A DNA stretch of 64,000 nt, from contig JADJYX010000047.1 in NCBI GenBank assembly GCA_016719535.1, positions 186,001-250,000 on the forward strand, given 5' to 3'. Below the pieces are notes generated by a model. It ran no database searches. It had not been told where the DNA came from and was given only the letters and a program-made list of their open reading frames with translations. Made by a program: the position numbers and the translations under genes. This document shows positions 54,806-64,000 of the stretch, piece after piece (position 1 is the stretch's first letter; each line of letters opens with the position of its first letter). Origin of the DNA: Rubrivivax sp. Lineage in GTDB: Bacteria > Pseudomonadota > Gammaproteobacteria > Burkholderiales > Burkholderiaceae_C.

Positions 54806-56068
54806 TCAGCGTGATGCCGGCGGCGCGACCAGCGCGTCGCGCCGCGACATCGCCGTAAAGCCGCGCCACCACAGCGCGGCCACCACGCAGGTGCCGATGC
54901 CGCCCAGCAGTACCGAGCCCACCGGGCCCATGAAGGCCGCGGTGGCGCCGGCGCGGAATTCACCGAGCTGGTTGCTGGCGCCGATGAAGACCGCATTGAC
55001 GGCACTGACGCGGCCGCGCATGTCGTCGGGTGTCTCCAGCTGCACCAGCGTCTGGCGGATGACGACGCTGACCATATCGGCCGCGCCGCCCACGGCCAGC
55101 GCTGTCAGCGACAGCCAGAAAGCCGTGGATGCGCCGAAGACCACCATCGTCACCCCGTACAGCGCCACCGAGCCCAGCAGCAGCGGCCCGGTGTGGCGGC
55201 GGATGGCCCAGCGCGCGAGCGCCACCGACATCACCAGCGCCCCCACCGCCGGTGCCGCGCGCAGCAGCCCCAGGCCGGCGGGGCCGACCTGCAGCACGTC
55301 CTTGGCAAAGATGGGCAGCAGCGCCGTGGCGCCGCCCAGCAGCACCGCGAAGAGGTCGAGCGAGATCGCGCCCAGCACCACCTTGTGCGCGAAGACGAAG
55401 CGCAGCCCCGCCAGCAGCGACTGCAGGCTGGCCGCCTGCGCGGCCGGCACGTGGTGGTAGTGCACGCCCAGGGCCACCAGCAGCGCAGCGGCGGCAAACA
55501 GCGCCACGCAGGTGGCATAGGCCGCGCCGGCACCGGCCACGAACAGCAGCCCGCCCAGCGCCGGCCCGCCGATGACGGCCGCCTGCGTGCCGGCGGCGCT
55601 GAAGGCGGTGGCGCGCGGCAGCAGCGCCGGCGGCACCAGGGCCGGCGTCAGCGCCTGCTGCGTGGGCATCTGGATGGCGCGCATCACGCCGATGGCCACC
55701 GCCACCGCCAGCAGCGTGCCGCGCGACAGCTGGCCGCTGCGGTCGGCCAGCAGCAGCGCCAGCGCAATGCCCACCTGGCAGGCCAGGCACAGCGCCAGCA
55801 GCCGCGCGCGGTGGTAGCGGTCGATGGCATGGCCCACCGGCAGCAGCAGCGGCAGCGAGGGCAGAAACTGCAGCAGCCCGACCAGCCCCAGGTCCCAGGC
55901 CGAACCCGTGAGCTCGTACATCTGCCAGCCCAGCGCCAGCATCAGCATCTGGTTGGCGGCCGTGCCGGCCAGGCGCGCCACCCAGAGGTGCATGAAGGCG
56001 CGCTGGGCCAGCAGGGAGTCGGGGTTCGAAGGCAGGGCGGCGGGGGCCGGCGGCGGCAAGGCGGGCAT
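54806..56068 (-). CDS. MFS exporter (EntS-like, MFS_3)
   Basis: This 420-residue inner-membrane protein has about twelve transmembrane helices and the LARLAGTAANQMLMLALGWQ and PVGHAIDRYHRARLLALC motifs of the EntS/MFS_3 group of drug and siderophore exporters. The ETPDDMRGRVSAVNAVFIG loop is another family marker. It is six bases from the PACE gene on the same strand. The substrate is unknown; export of a small amphipathic compound is likely. Confidence 0.87.
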   Translation of the reverse strand: MPALPPPAPAALPSNPDSLLAQRAFMHLWVARLAGTAANQMLMLALGWQMYELTGSAWDLGLVGLLQFLPSLPLLLPVGHAIDRYHRARLLALCLACQVGIALALLLADRSGQLSRGTLLAVAVAIGVMRAIQMPTQQALTPALVPPALLPRATAFSAAGTQAAVIGGPALGGLLFVAGAGAAYATCVALFAAAALLVALGVHYHHVPAAQAASLQSLLAGLRFVFAHKVVLGAISLDLFAVLLGGATALLPIFAKDVLQVGPAGLGLLRAAPAVGALVMSVALARWAIRRHTGPLLLGSVALYGVTMVVFGASTAFWLSLTALAVGGAADMVSVVIRQTLVQLETPDDMRGRVSAVNAVFIGASNQLGEFRAGATAAFMGPVGSVLLGGIGTCVVAALWWRGFTAMSRRDALVAPPASR

Positions 56069-56074
56069 GTGTCG

Positions 56075-56509
56075 TCAGCCGCCATGTCGCGGTTGCGCCG
56101 ATGCGGGCAGGCCGAAGACGCGGTCGAAGCACCAGGTGAAGGCGACCGCATAGACGAAGAAGAAGGCCAGCAGTGCCAGGTCGGCGATGAGCGCCTGCAG
56201 CCAGCCGATCTGCAGCCACCAGGCGATCACCGGCACCAGCAGCAGCACCAGTCCGCCTTCGAAACCGGCCCCATGCGCCAGGCGGCGGCCCAGGGTGCGC
56301 CGGCGGTCGGGCTGCCGTGATTCCCAGCGCTCGAAGAGGCCGTTGAAGACATAGTTCCAGGCCAGCGCGATGGTCGACAGCACGGTGGCGAGCGCGAGCG
56401 ACGATCCGACCGATTCGTCGAAGACGACACCCAGCACCGGGCCGACGAAGAGGATGGCCCCCACTTCGTACAGCACCGCCTGCACGACACGACGGACCCG
56501 CGGACTCAT
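56075..56509 (-). CDS. PACE family efflux protein
   Basis: This 144-residue protein has four transmembrane helices in two BTP repeats: VVQAVLYEVGAILFVGP and WNYVFNGLFERWESR, then HAGFEGGLVLLLVP-like GAGFEGGLVLLLVPVIAWWL and FAFTWCFDRVF. These match the PACE family (AceI), which exports biocides such as chlorhexidine. It forms a two-gene operon with the MFS exporter. Confidence 0.85.
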   Translation of the reverse strand: MSPRVRRVVQAVLYEVGAILFVGPVLGVVFDESVGSSLALATVLSTIALAWNYVFNGLFERWESRQPDRRRTLGRRLAHGAGFEGGLVLLLVPVIAWWLQIGWLQALIADLALLAFFFVYAVAFTWCFDRVFGLPASAQPRHGG

Positions 56510-56664
56510 GCGGCGGACGATAGCAGCCGGGAAGCCGCTGCCTGCACGCCGGGCCGGTTGCCGGGTACAGACGGGCCACCTCGCGTCGCGGGCAAAGGCC
56601 AGATGCCACCGGAAACGGGGTGCAAGGTCCGCACCTTGCAGCCCCGCTCCTGATCAGCAACCGT

Positions 56665-59169
56665 TCAGCGCGTGGCTGCGGCCGGTACGGGTGCGGGCGG
56701 CAGCGGCATGCCGCCCGGCCCCGACTTGAAGCTCAGCGGGCTGACCGCCGTCGTCTGCCCGATGCCCGGCTGGCTCCAGTCACACACGCCTGCGGGGAAG
56801 ACCGCCTGCAGCCTTGCCCACTGCTCGGCCGTGAAGCTCGTGCCGCCATGGTCGGGATCGGCGGGGGACAGCGGCTTGAGCTGGCACTTCAGGACATTCT
56901 CGGCGCGCGGGCCGCCGGCCACCTGGCGCGGTGACAGCGAGGGCCTCAGGAACGGGTCGGCGTCGCAGACCGCCGTGTCGAAGATGCGCTGGCTCTGCGT
57001 GGCGTCGGACGGCAGCAGGCAGAAGTCCGCGGTATGGCCCGGTCGGGCATTGCGGACCCTGGCCTCCAGCGATGTGGCAGCTGTATCGGCCACCAGGTTT
57101 GTCAGCCACTGGTCCATCGACAGGAAGGCCTCGAGGCCCAGCGTGCCCGGCGCCGCCAGGCCCGTGCGTGCAAAGCGCCACAACGCCTGGTTGCGCGCAT
57201 CGCCTGCTGCCGACTCCGCCACGATGCGATCGCGCACCGCCCAGCTGAACCACTGGTGATGGATCGGCGCGCCGGGAGGATTCAGGCCCGGCGGCACGGT
57301 GACGTTGGAGTCGTCCCAGCCGCGCAGGTCGATGATGGCCATCCTGGCCAGCTGCCGGCCGCTGGCCACGATGCCGCTGCGGTAGGCGGTCTCGAGCGCG
57401 CCCAGGTCTGCCGTCGAACGCTGGGCCCGCGGGTTCGAATCGCGGTCGATGCCACCGACCAGCTCGTTGAGCGTCACGAACTCCTCGGCGCCGATGACGC
57501 CGTCGCGCAGTGCCTTCAGACCATACTGAACGCCGACGTTGTCGCGCGTGTCCTGCGCGGCCACGCTGCCCGGCACCGTGCCCCAGATGTTGACCGCCCA
57601 GTTCCAGGCATTGCAGCGTGGCAGGTGGAAGGTCTCCGGCTTGGTCGGGTCGTAGACGGCGCTGCTGGGCAGCTCGCAGTTGTTGGTCGGGTTGGGCGAC
57701 TGCAAGATGGCTCCGGTCGTGCCATTGCCGACGAAGCGCTGGAAATACACCCCCGCCTTGCCGTTGCTGCCGAAGGCATTGACCCAGGCGTGGCAGGCGC
57801 TCTGGTCCGGGTGGCCGTTGATCGCCGCCTTCCTGGCATTGATCTGCGCCTGCGTCAGGCCAGCCCACAGGCCGCCGGCGCCGATGAAGGCCGGCTTCTG
57901 GTAGGCCTCGACCAGCAGCACGCAGTCACCGACCTCCATCGTCGTCGTCTCGGAATCGGGGTAGGTGCAGCTGGTGACGACGCCGTCGAGCAGGCCCGGG
58001 TCGATCGAGCCGGCCATGTTCGAGTTGATCGAGCCGCCCGAGCAACCGCTGCCGATGGTGAATTTGACAGGGCCGTAGGTGTCGCCGACATGCTCCTTGA
58101 TCATCATCACGGTTTCCGACATCAGCACGCGGTTCGAATTGCGCGCCGAATCGGTCATCGAATTCACCGCCACCACATAGCCGCGCGAGATCTGTGCATC
58201 CAGCGTCGGCCAGGCCGTGGCCGGGCGGGCCTGGCGCCGCGGCTGGCCGGTGCTGGCACCGAACGAGAAATACAGCTTCCCGTTCCATTGCGGCTGCGGG
58301 GCCAGCGGCGTCCACGGCTGGGTCGGCTGGTAGAGCGAGACGATGTCGTAGATGCCGCGGTTCATCGTGCCGCGCTCGACACGGACGATATAGTCCACCT
58401 CGACGCCGGCATCGGTGGTCGTGCGAGCGATGTCGGCCGGCCTGGGTGCCGACGGATCGTAGGGCTTGAAGCAGGCCGATGCAGCGGGCTGCGGCTGGGG
58501 CGGCACCGTGGCCGCCGTGGCCCCGATGCTCCACACCGGATCGGGCAGGCCGAAGCTGCAACCGGCGGCGCTGGTCTTGTAGTACAGCTTGAATTCACTG
58601 GCGATCGTGCAGTCCGCATCCGGCGTGCCGGCCAGGCCGCTGGCCGGCGTGGCGGGCTGGCTGCCGCTGACGGGTTGAGGCGTCGGCTGCGCGCAATAGA
58701 ACGGTTTGACGTGCTGCGCACCCGACAGCACGGGCCCGCTGCGCGGGTGGTTGGTGATCGTCAGGCTGGCCCATGGACGGCCATGGCCCTGGCCGTTGGC
58801 GTCGGCCACGAAACGGTTTTCGCCGACGCGCAACCCACGCAACTGCCCGCGCATCGTGCCGGCTGCGGCATCGGCGACGAAGCTCGAGGTCACGTTGCTG
58901 CCGTTGAGCAGCAGCACGACCTTGTGCATGGGCACGGTCTTCGGCACCTTGACCTCGACGAGCGCATTGCCGTCGCTGACCAGGTCGGCCCGGTTGTTGA
59001 CCGTGCGGATGTCGAAGTTGAAGGGCGGCGGCGTGACCTTCTGGGCCCGCGCCGTCTGCGCGCCTGCATCGCCGGCGCCACCGGCGAGGACGAGCGTGCC
59101 GCAGATCGATGCGTACCAGGCATCACGCAGCAAGCGCGAGCGCCGCGTCGTGGTCGAGTGGATCTTCAC
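56665..59169 (-). CDS. large secreted alpha/beta-hydrolase-like protein (DUF6351 type)
   Basis: This 834-residue protein starts at GTG, set by AGGAG nine bases upstream, and has a signal peptide cleaved after GAQ (about residue 38). A nucleophile-elbow-like GSGCSGGSINS is near the middle. Family-like blocks include SRGYVVAVNSMTDSARNSNRV, GGLWAGLTQAQINARKAAI and PIHHQWFSWAVRDRI. I place it in DUF6351, found mainly in Burkholderiales and related bacteria with no firm function known to me. An extracellular esterase or depolymerase role is a guess from the GxSxG-like motif. A regulator gene lies upstream on the same strand. Confidence 0.7.
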   Translation of the reverse strand: MKIHSTTTRRSRLLRDAWYASICGTLVLAGGAGDAGAQTARAQKVTPPPFNFDIRTVNNRADLVSDGNALVEVKVPKTVPMHKVVLLLNGSNVTSSFVADAAAGTMRGQLRGLRVGENRFVADANGQGHGRPWASLTITNHPRSGPVLSGAQHVKPFYCAQPTPQPVSGSQPATPASGLAGTPDADCTIASEFKLYYKTSAAGCSFGLPDPVWSIGATAATVPPQPQPAASACFKPYDPSAPRPADIARTTTDAGVEVDYIVRVERGTMNRGIYDIVSLYQPTQPWTPLAPQPQWNGKLYFSFGASTGQPRRQARPATAWPTLDAQISRGYVVAVNSMTDSARNSNRVLMSETVMMIKEHVGDTYGPVKFTIGSGCSGGSINSNMAGSIDPGLLDGVVTSCTYPDSETTTMEVGDCVLLVEAYQKPAFIGAGGLWAGLTQAQINARKAAINGHPDQSACHAWVNAFGSNGKAGVYFQRFVGNGTTGAILQSPNPTNNCELPSSAVYDPTKPETFHLPRCNAWNWAVNIWGTVPGSVAAQDTRDNVGVQYGLKALRDGVIGAEEFVTLNELVGGIDRDSNPRAQRSTADLGALETAYRSGIVASGRQLARMAIIDLRGWDDSNVTVPPGLNPPGAPIHHQWFSWAVRDRIVAESAAGDARNQALWRFARTGLAAPGTLGLEAFLSMDQWLTNLVADTAATSLEARVRNARPGHTADFCLLPSDATQSQRIFDTAVCDADPFLRPSLSPRQVAGGPRAENVLKCQLKPLSPADPDHGGTSFTAEQWARLQAVFPAGVCDWSQPGIGQTTAVSPLSFKSGPGGMPLPPAPVPAAATR

Positions 59170-59340
59170 CGTGTTTCTCCTATCGTGGTCGCTGCTCGTC
59201 CGCAACAGGGCCGATCGCCGTGACCATACACAGCGGGCCTGCGGAGAGGCGCCTTGGAGGATATCGATCCCCATCTCGAGCGGGAGCGGGAAAACCTGCA
59301 CGCGCCGGTTCCGACGCAACGGCCTGGCGCGGTGGTGGCG

Positions 59341-61863
59341 CTATGGCAGGCCGTCGTCGTCCAGTGCCAGCCCCAGGCGGCCGGCCCGCTCGTCGTTCAG
59401 CAGCGCGCCCCGGCGGACGATGGCGGCCAGGGTCTCGATGCCAAGCACCGCGACGGCGATGCCCTCGGCGCGTTCCCGCGTGCGCGCCTCGTTCGGCTCG
59501 GGGCGCTCGCCGCGCTGGCTGAAGATCCGGTCGGCATAACCCAGCAGCGCCGCGGCTGCGCGCGGCCGCCCTTCCAGCGCCGCCAGCAGCGCCAGCGCCA
59601 GGCCCCAATAGGGCTGCAGCAGCCAGGTGGCGGCGCCGGGCCAGGCCTCGACGGCGACGGTGCGAGCCGCTGCCGCATCGTCGCAGGCCAGCAGCGCATG
59701 GGCCAGGTTGAGCCGGGCCGAGGCGAGCGCGCGCGCGTTGCGCGTGCCTAGCCAGCGTGCGACCAGCGCGCGACCCAGGCGCACGGCCTCTGCGGGCCGG
59801 CCGGCGGCCAGTTCCAGGTCGGCCAGGTTGGTGCGCGCCGCATCGGCGTGCACCGTTGCGCCGGCCGCCTCGGCCAGCAGCAGCTGGCGCTGCGTCGCAT
59901 CGCGGCAGCGCGTCATGTCGCCGCGGTGGTAGGCCAGGATCGATTCGGCGGCGGCCAGGTGCTGGCGCAGATAGGCCGGCCCCTCCTCGCGCTCCAGTGC
60001 CAGCGCCTCGGCCAGGGCCTCGTCCCGCAGCGCTGCCGCCGCCGGGTCGCGGCTGCTGGCGACCAGGCACAACGCACGCGCCAGGCTGCGTTCGTCGTCA
60101 AGCGCGCGTGCCAGGTCGCGCGCCTGCTGCGCCAGCCGCAGCGCGCGTGCCGGCTGGCGCATGGTCAAGATCGCCGCGGCGCCAAGCAGCCAGTGCAGGC
60201 GCGCCGCGTCATCGGCCGCCTGCGGCAGCAGCGGCTCGGTGGCGTCGTACAGCCGGATCATTTCTCCCAGGCGACGGCTGGTCAGCGCGGTGCCCAGCGG
60301 GCGCGCCAGCGCCACCGCCAGCGCCGCGTCGTGCTGCAGCGCCCAGGCCAGCGCGGCGCGGGCGTTGTCGAGGTCGGGCTCGGCGTCGCGGACGAAGGCG
60401 TCCTCGCTGCGCCGGCCGGCGAGCACCTCGTCCAGCGCCGCGGCCAGACGCGCCGCCAGCACGCGCGCATGGTGTTCGTGCACCGCAGCGCCTTCGGGCG
60501 CGGCGGCCAGCCGCTCGCGCGCCAGCGCCAGCGGCGCCTCCAGCAGCCGGTAGCGCGGTGCCGCGTCGCCGCTCACCTGCAGCAGCGACCGCGCCGCCAG
60601 ACCGTCCAGCGCCTGCAGCAGCGCCCAGCGGTCGAGATCCGGGCCGCACAGCACGGCCTCGGCCAGCTCCAGCGAGGTGCCGCCAGCAAAGACCGCCAGG
60701 CGCCGGAAGACCCGCTGCTCCACCGCGCCCAGCAGGTCGTGGCTCCACTGCAGCGCGGCGCGCAGCGAATGCTGGCGCGGTGGCGCATCGCGCCGCGCCG
60801 CGCCCAGCAGGTCGAGCACGGTGCCGGCCTCGCTCAGCGCCGCCGCCACGCCGGCCAGGCCGAGCAGCGGCACCCGTGCCGCCGCCAGTTCGATGGCCAG
60901 CGCGCTGCCGTCCAGGGTGCGGCAGATCGCGGCGGCGACGGCGGCATCGGCGGCGCCGAGCACGAATCCGCGCTGCAGCTGGCGCACGCGCTCGACCAGC
61001 AGCTCGACCGCCGGCGTGCGCAGTGCCGCCTCGGCGTCGGCATCGGGCGGCGGCAGCGCCAGGCCGTCGAGGTGCAGCACCTGCTCGCCGGCCATGCGCA
61101 GCGGCACCTGGCTCGTCACCACCACCTGCACGCCAGGCGAGCGTGCCCGCAGGCCTGCGCCGCGCCACCTGCCGGCGGGCACCGCGTCGGCATTGTCCAG
61201 CGCCACCACCAGCTGCAGCGGCGCCACGGCCGCCGCCAGCGCCTGCTGCGGGTCGCCCGCGCCCAGCGGCACGCCCAGCGCGGCGGCCACCGTGGGCAGC
61301 ACATCGGCATCGTCGCTGGAGTCGGCCAGCTCGACCCAGCAGGTGTCGCGCTGCCCTTCACCGGCCAGGCGCTGCAGCAGGTGGCGCACGAGCAGCGTCT
61401 TGCCGATGCCACCGGCGCCGGTGACGGTGACCAGTCGCCCGGCGAGCGGCCCGGCGGTCGGCGTCGGGCCGATCAGGCGCGCCAGCGCGCCGTTGCGGGT
61501 GGAGGCACGGGGGGCCACCGCGGCGGGCAGCGGCGGCGCCTGACCGGCAAGGCAAAGCGGTAGCCGCGGCCGGAATCGCGAGCGTCGGTGCCGATGGCGC
61601 GCCGCAGGTCCACACCTGCGTCCAGGTTGTTGGGTTCACGACGACGCCGGGCCACACGCGTTCGAGCAGTTCTTGCCGCGCCAGCTGCGTTCGCGCTCGG
61701 CCAACAGCAGCGCCAGCAGGTCGAAGGCGCGTGCGCCCAGCTTCACCGCCGCACCATCGGCCAGCAGCCGGCGCCTCCGCGGCTGCAGCTCGAAGCGCCC
61801 GGCCTCCCCGAAGCGGATGGAGTCGATCCCGACCATGCTGTGGCGGAGCTTAAACGCCGGCAT
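59341..61863 (-). pseudogene. winged-helix/NTPase regulator with three frameshifts
   Basis: The gene would encode about 832-841 residues: an OmpR-type winged helix (FELQPRRRRLLADGAAVKLG ... QELLERVWPGVVV ... GRGYRFAL), then an NTPase domain (P-loop GAGGIGKT) and TPR-like repeats to the end. It is broken near 61684, 61633 and 61545, each repaired by adding one base next to a C. The three shifts cancel, so first and last parts share one frame. Reading from 61836 (MVGIDS) or 61863 (MPAFKL) is possible. The intact ORF from 61518 covers only the NTPase and TPR parts. It may control the hydrolase gene downstream. Confidence 0.65.
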
Positions 61864-61983
61864 CGCGATCGCTTCAGAACGATTAAGCGGGATCTCCCTG
61901 AGGTGCAGGATCGTGCCGCGAGGGCAGCGCACGCATGCTGCGGGCCATCGCCGGCACCGCCGGCAGACACCAGGAGACGCCCG

Positions 61984-62469
61984 ATGAACCCGCGACGCCA
62001 ACTGCTCGCCACCACCGGCGCCGCACTGCCGCCGCTGCCGCGTTCTGCCCAGGCGCGGCCGGGGATGGCCGACGCCGACACCTTACGGCCACGGCATGGT
62101 CTGGAACCGCGAGCTGCCGGGCCTGGCCGGGCGGCTGAACCTGGCCTTCGACCTGCGCATAAACCTGGCCACCGGCACCGGCGCCGGCAGTGCTGGCGAC
62201 CCGGCGCACCCGGGCGAAGGCTTCCAGTTTGCGATCGAGCGCACGCGGCGCGAGCGCGTGCGCGACGAGGACCGCTTCTTGCTGGAAGGCAGCGTCACCG
62301 ACGCCCTCAACCCCGCGCTGATCGGCGCGCCGGTGCGCATCGCGGCGCAGACCCAGGGCGACACCACGGCGATCGTGATCCGCGTCGGCGACGCGGTCTA
62401 CCGGCCGGGCTGGTGGTGATCGCGATCATCGCGATCCTGATCGGTCTGCTGCTGCCGGCCGTGCAATAG
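61984..62469 (+). pseudogene. frameshifted secreted protein ending in a prepilin-like helix
   Basis: A good AGGAGA precedes the ATG (MNPRRQLLATTGAALPP, an export signal). The frame shifts forward one base near 62083 (YGHGMVWNRELPGLAGRL continues) and back near 62408, so the first and last parts share a frame. The C-terminal part is a hydrophobic VVIAIIAILIGLLLPAVQ, which is almost identical to the N-terminal helix of DUF1559-type prepilins, and then a TAG stop. The middle (FQFAIERTRRERVRDEDRFL) is not a family I recognise. It is either decayed or contains sequence errors. Confidence 0.5.
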
Positions 62470-62537
62470 GTGGAGGCACGCATCATGGGCACGTCGGCCG
62501 GTGCCATCGAGGGCGACCGAACGGCTGGGAGGTACCC

Positions 62538-63257
62538 GTGAAGCTGCTGAAGACGATGACCTCTCTCGCGCTGCTCCTGGGGGCGCCCGCGGCCTGGGCG
62601 ATACCGACTGCCGTGCAGGACTTCGAGGACGGCACGACGCAGGGCTGGACCGCGGGCGGGGGACCCCTCGGCGCGGCGCCTCCCGTCCTACCCGCCCTGG
62701 CAGCCGGCGGACCGGGTGGACCGGCCGACCACTTTCTGCGCATCGTGTCCGGGGTCGGCGCTGGTGGTTCGGGCAGCAACCTGGTGGCGATCAATCGGGA
62801 CGCCTGGGACGGTGACTACCTGGCGGCCGGGCTGACCAGCGTGACGGCGGATCTGCGCAATTTCGGCACCAGCGATCTGTACATCCGTCTGCTGGTCATC
62901 GATGCCGGCAACAACCGCTTTGCGTCGACCGGCGCTGTTTTTCTGCCGGCCGGCGGCGACTGGACGGCAGGCGCCTTTTCGCTGGCAGCGGGTGACCTGC
63001 TTGCCGGGCTGGGGGCGGTGGACGATCTGCTGCAGTCGGTCACCGAGCTGCGCATCTGGGGCACCGGTGACCCGAATGCGGTCTTCAGGCCTGGGGACAA
63101 CCGGCAGAACGCCGTCAGCGGCGTGCTGGGCGTGGACAGGCTCACGCCCGATGTCTTCGGAAACGGCGGCGGCGTGGTGCCCGCGCCGGCGACGGCCTGG
63201 CTGGCGCTTCTCGGCCTGCTCGGGGCGGGTGGCGCACGGCGGTGGCGCCGCCACTGA
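62538..63257 (+). CDS. PEP-CTERM-like exported protein
   Basis: This 239-residue protein has a signal peptide (MKLLKTMTSLALLLGAPAA, cleavage after WA) and a C-terminal sorting signal: VPAPAT, a hydrophobic helix and ARRWRRH. The proline-glutamate-proline of typical PEP-CTERM signals reads PAP here. The middle is beta-rich (DFEDGTTQGWTAGG; ADLRNFGTSDLYIRLLVIDAG), like carbohydrate-binding jelly-roll domains. It is probably processed by an exosortase and linked to exopolysaccharide or the cell surface. A start at GTG/ATG near GGAGGTACCC supports the chosen ATG. Confidence 0.82.
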   Translation: MKLLKTMTSLALLLGAPAAWAIPTAVQDFEDGTTQGWTAGGGPLGAAPPVLPALAAGGPGGPADHFLRIVSGVGAGGSGSNLVAINRDAWDGDYLAAGLTSVTADLRNFGTSDLYIRLLVIDAGNNRFASTGAVFLPAGGDWTAGAFSLAAGDLLAGLGAVDDLLQSVTELRIWGTGDPNAVFRPGDNRQNAVSGVLGVDRLTPDVFGNGGGVVPAPATAWLALLGLLGAGGARRWRRH

Positions 63258-63402
63258 GCGCCTGCGCTCCCGGTCGGGCGACATCGCCCATCGCGTGGGT
63301 CTGGGTGCCCATCCGATTCCTCCCGGCAACCCCGCCCCCACATGACTGCCGCACCGGTGATGGCGGGCGGGTGCCGACTGCGGCGCGTGGACAATCGGCC
63401 CG

Positions 63403-64000
63403 GTGCAGCGCAGCCACGGACCCCAGGTGCCCACCCATGCGGATGACGCGCCACCCCGGCCGCGAGGGCGGCACGATGCGCCGGCGGGGCATGGCCGGCT
63501 GGCGGTCGCCACGCTCGTCTCGCTGCTGATCCATGCGTTGTTGCTGAGCCTGAACGTGGTCGGGGAGGGTGACGGCTGGGGCCTGCCGAGCCTGACCCTG
63601 CCCTGGCTCGACCGGCGCGTCGAGGTGCCGCCGATATCCCTGGTGCTCGTCCCGCCGCCGCCACCCGATCGACCCCCGGCTGGCGGTGCGTTGCCGGACG
63701 AGCCCACGCTCGGCGCTGGTCGGCCATCGACCGCGCTGCCGCCGCCCGAGCCGGTGGCCGCCGAGGCCGCGCCGCTGCCGGACGTGCCGTCGGCGATGCC
63801 GGCACGGCCACTGTCCCCGGCGGGGGGGCCATCCGCGGATGCACCTGTGGCGAGTATCGACGCCTCAGCCGACTCGGGCGAGGTGCAAGCCGCCACGGGG
63901 GTTGCTGCCGCCGAGCCGAGCGTGATCGCGGTCGAGCGCCCCGACGACGTGGTCACGGATCTCGACCGGGTGCCGGCTGCGGTCGAGCCTCTCGCCGCTG
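63403..64000 (+). CDS. membrane-anchored Pro-rich protein (N-terminal part, TonB-like)
   Basis: The frame from GTG 63403 (or GTG 63427) runs to the window edge. It encodes a short cytoplasmic head, one transmembrane helix (about residues 33-53) and a periplasmic Pro/Ala-rich stretch (LVPPPPPDRPPAGG and similar). This layout is like TonB and related energy-transducing or anchor proteins. Similar N-termini occur in uncharacterised Burkholderiales proteins. The functional C-terminus is outside the window. Confidence 0.6.
   Translation, partial: MQRSHGPQVPTHADDAPPRPRGRHDAPAGHGRLAVATLVSLLIHALLLSLNVVGEGDGWGLPSLTLPWLDRRVEVPPISLVLVPPPPPDRPPAGGALPDEPTLGAGRPSTALPPPEPVAAEAAPLPDVPSAMPARPLSPAGGPSADAPVASIDASADSGEVQAATGVAAAEPSVIAVERPDDVVTDLDRVPAAVEPLAA

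Overview
The window is high-GC (about 70 % by eye), tightly packed bacterial DNA. It most likely comes from a betaproteobacterium of the order Burkholderiales, near the Leptothrix/Rubrivivax/Piscinibacter-type genera. The reasons are two Bug-type (TctC) solute receptors, a CysNC fusion, a czc-type metal efflux cluster with a CzcI-like protein, a PEP-CTERM protein and short CCCC-RA-GGGG palindromes. These assignments rest on protein and motif recognition only; no database search was run.

Layout. 0-2.5 kb: sufB-sufC-(sufD), Fe-S cluster assembly, with a 47-codon ORF coupled to sufB. 2.7-35.9 kb: a catabolic island of about 28 genes. It holds two CaiB/BaiF CoA-transferases, an ADP-forming acyl-CoA ligase, two heterodimer-type acyl-CoA dehydrogenase pairs plus one single acyl-CoA dehydrogenase, three crotonase-family enzymes, a hydratase/3-hydroxyacyl-CoA dehydrogenase fusion, two cysteine-less thiolase-like proteins each paired with a DUF35 protein (the layout of steroid side-chain retro-aldolases), one true thiolase, three short-chain dehydrogenases, a zinc alcohol dehydrogenase next to an alkylsulfatase without a signal peptide, a pcaIJ-type CoA-transferase, etfBA, three periplasmic solute receptors and one IclR-type regulator. 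35.9-41.4 kb: chromate transporter chrA behind a possible chrB remnant, an ATP-grasp-like protein, a degenerate metallo-beta-lactamase-fold protein, a DUF6064 remnant, and an EamA transporter with a His-rich tail. 41.4-48.2 kb: an RND heavy-metal efflux system with accessory periplasmic proteins. 48.3-53.3 kb: thioesterase, TauE/SafE permease, cysNC, cysD and cysQ (sulfate activation). 53.3-56.5 kb: rsgA with an unusual leader, an MFS exporter and a PACE exporter. 56.6-64 kb: a large secreted DUF6351-like hydrolase, a frameshifted winged-helix/NTPase regulator, a frameshifted secreted protein, a PEP-CTERM protein and a truncated membrane-anchored proline-rich protein.

How the genes fit together. 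The island can import a substrate, activate it to a CoA thioester by several routes, dehydrogenate it (electrons to EtfBA), hydrate and oxidise it, and cleave it by both thiolase and retro-aldolase chemistry. Paired acyl-CoA dehydrogenases and aldolase/DUF35 pairs are typical of branched, alicyclic or steroid-like acyl-CoAs. The sulfatase and alcohol dehydrogenase suggest that at least one entry substrate is a sulfate ester. Five operon promoters in the island carry an RTTCCA element inside a 17-bp -35/-10 spacer, and the IclR gene has a GTTCCG-N5-CGGAAC inverted repeat just past its own -10 box. This points to one regulon. The substrate cannot be identified from sequence alone.
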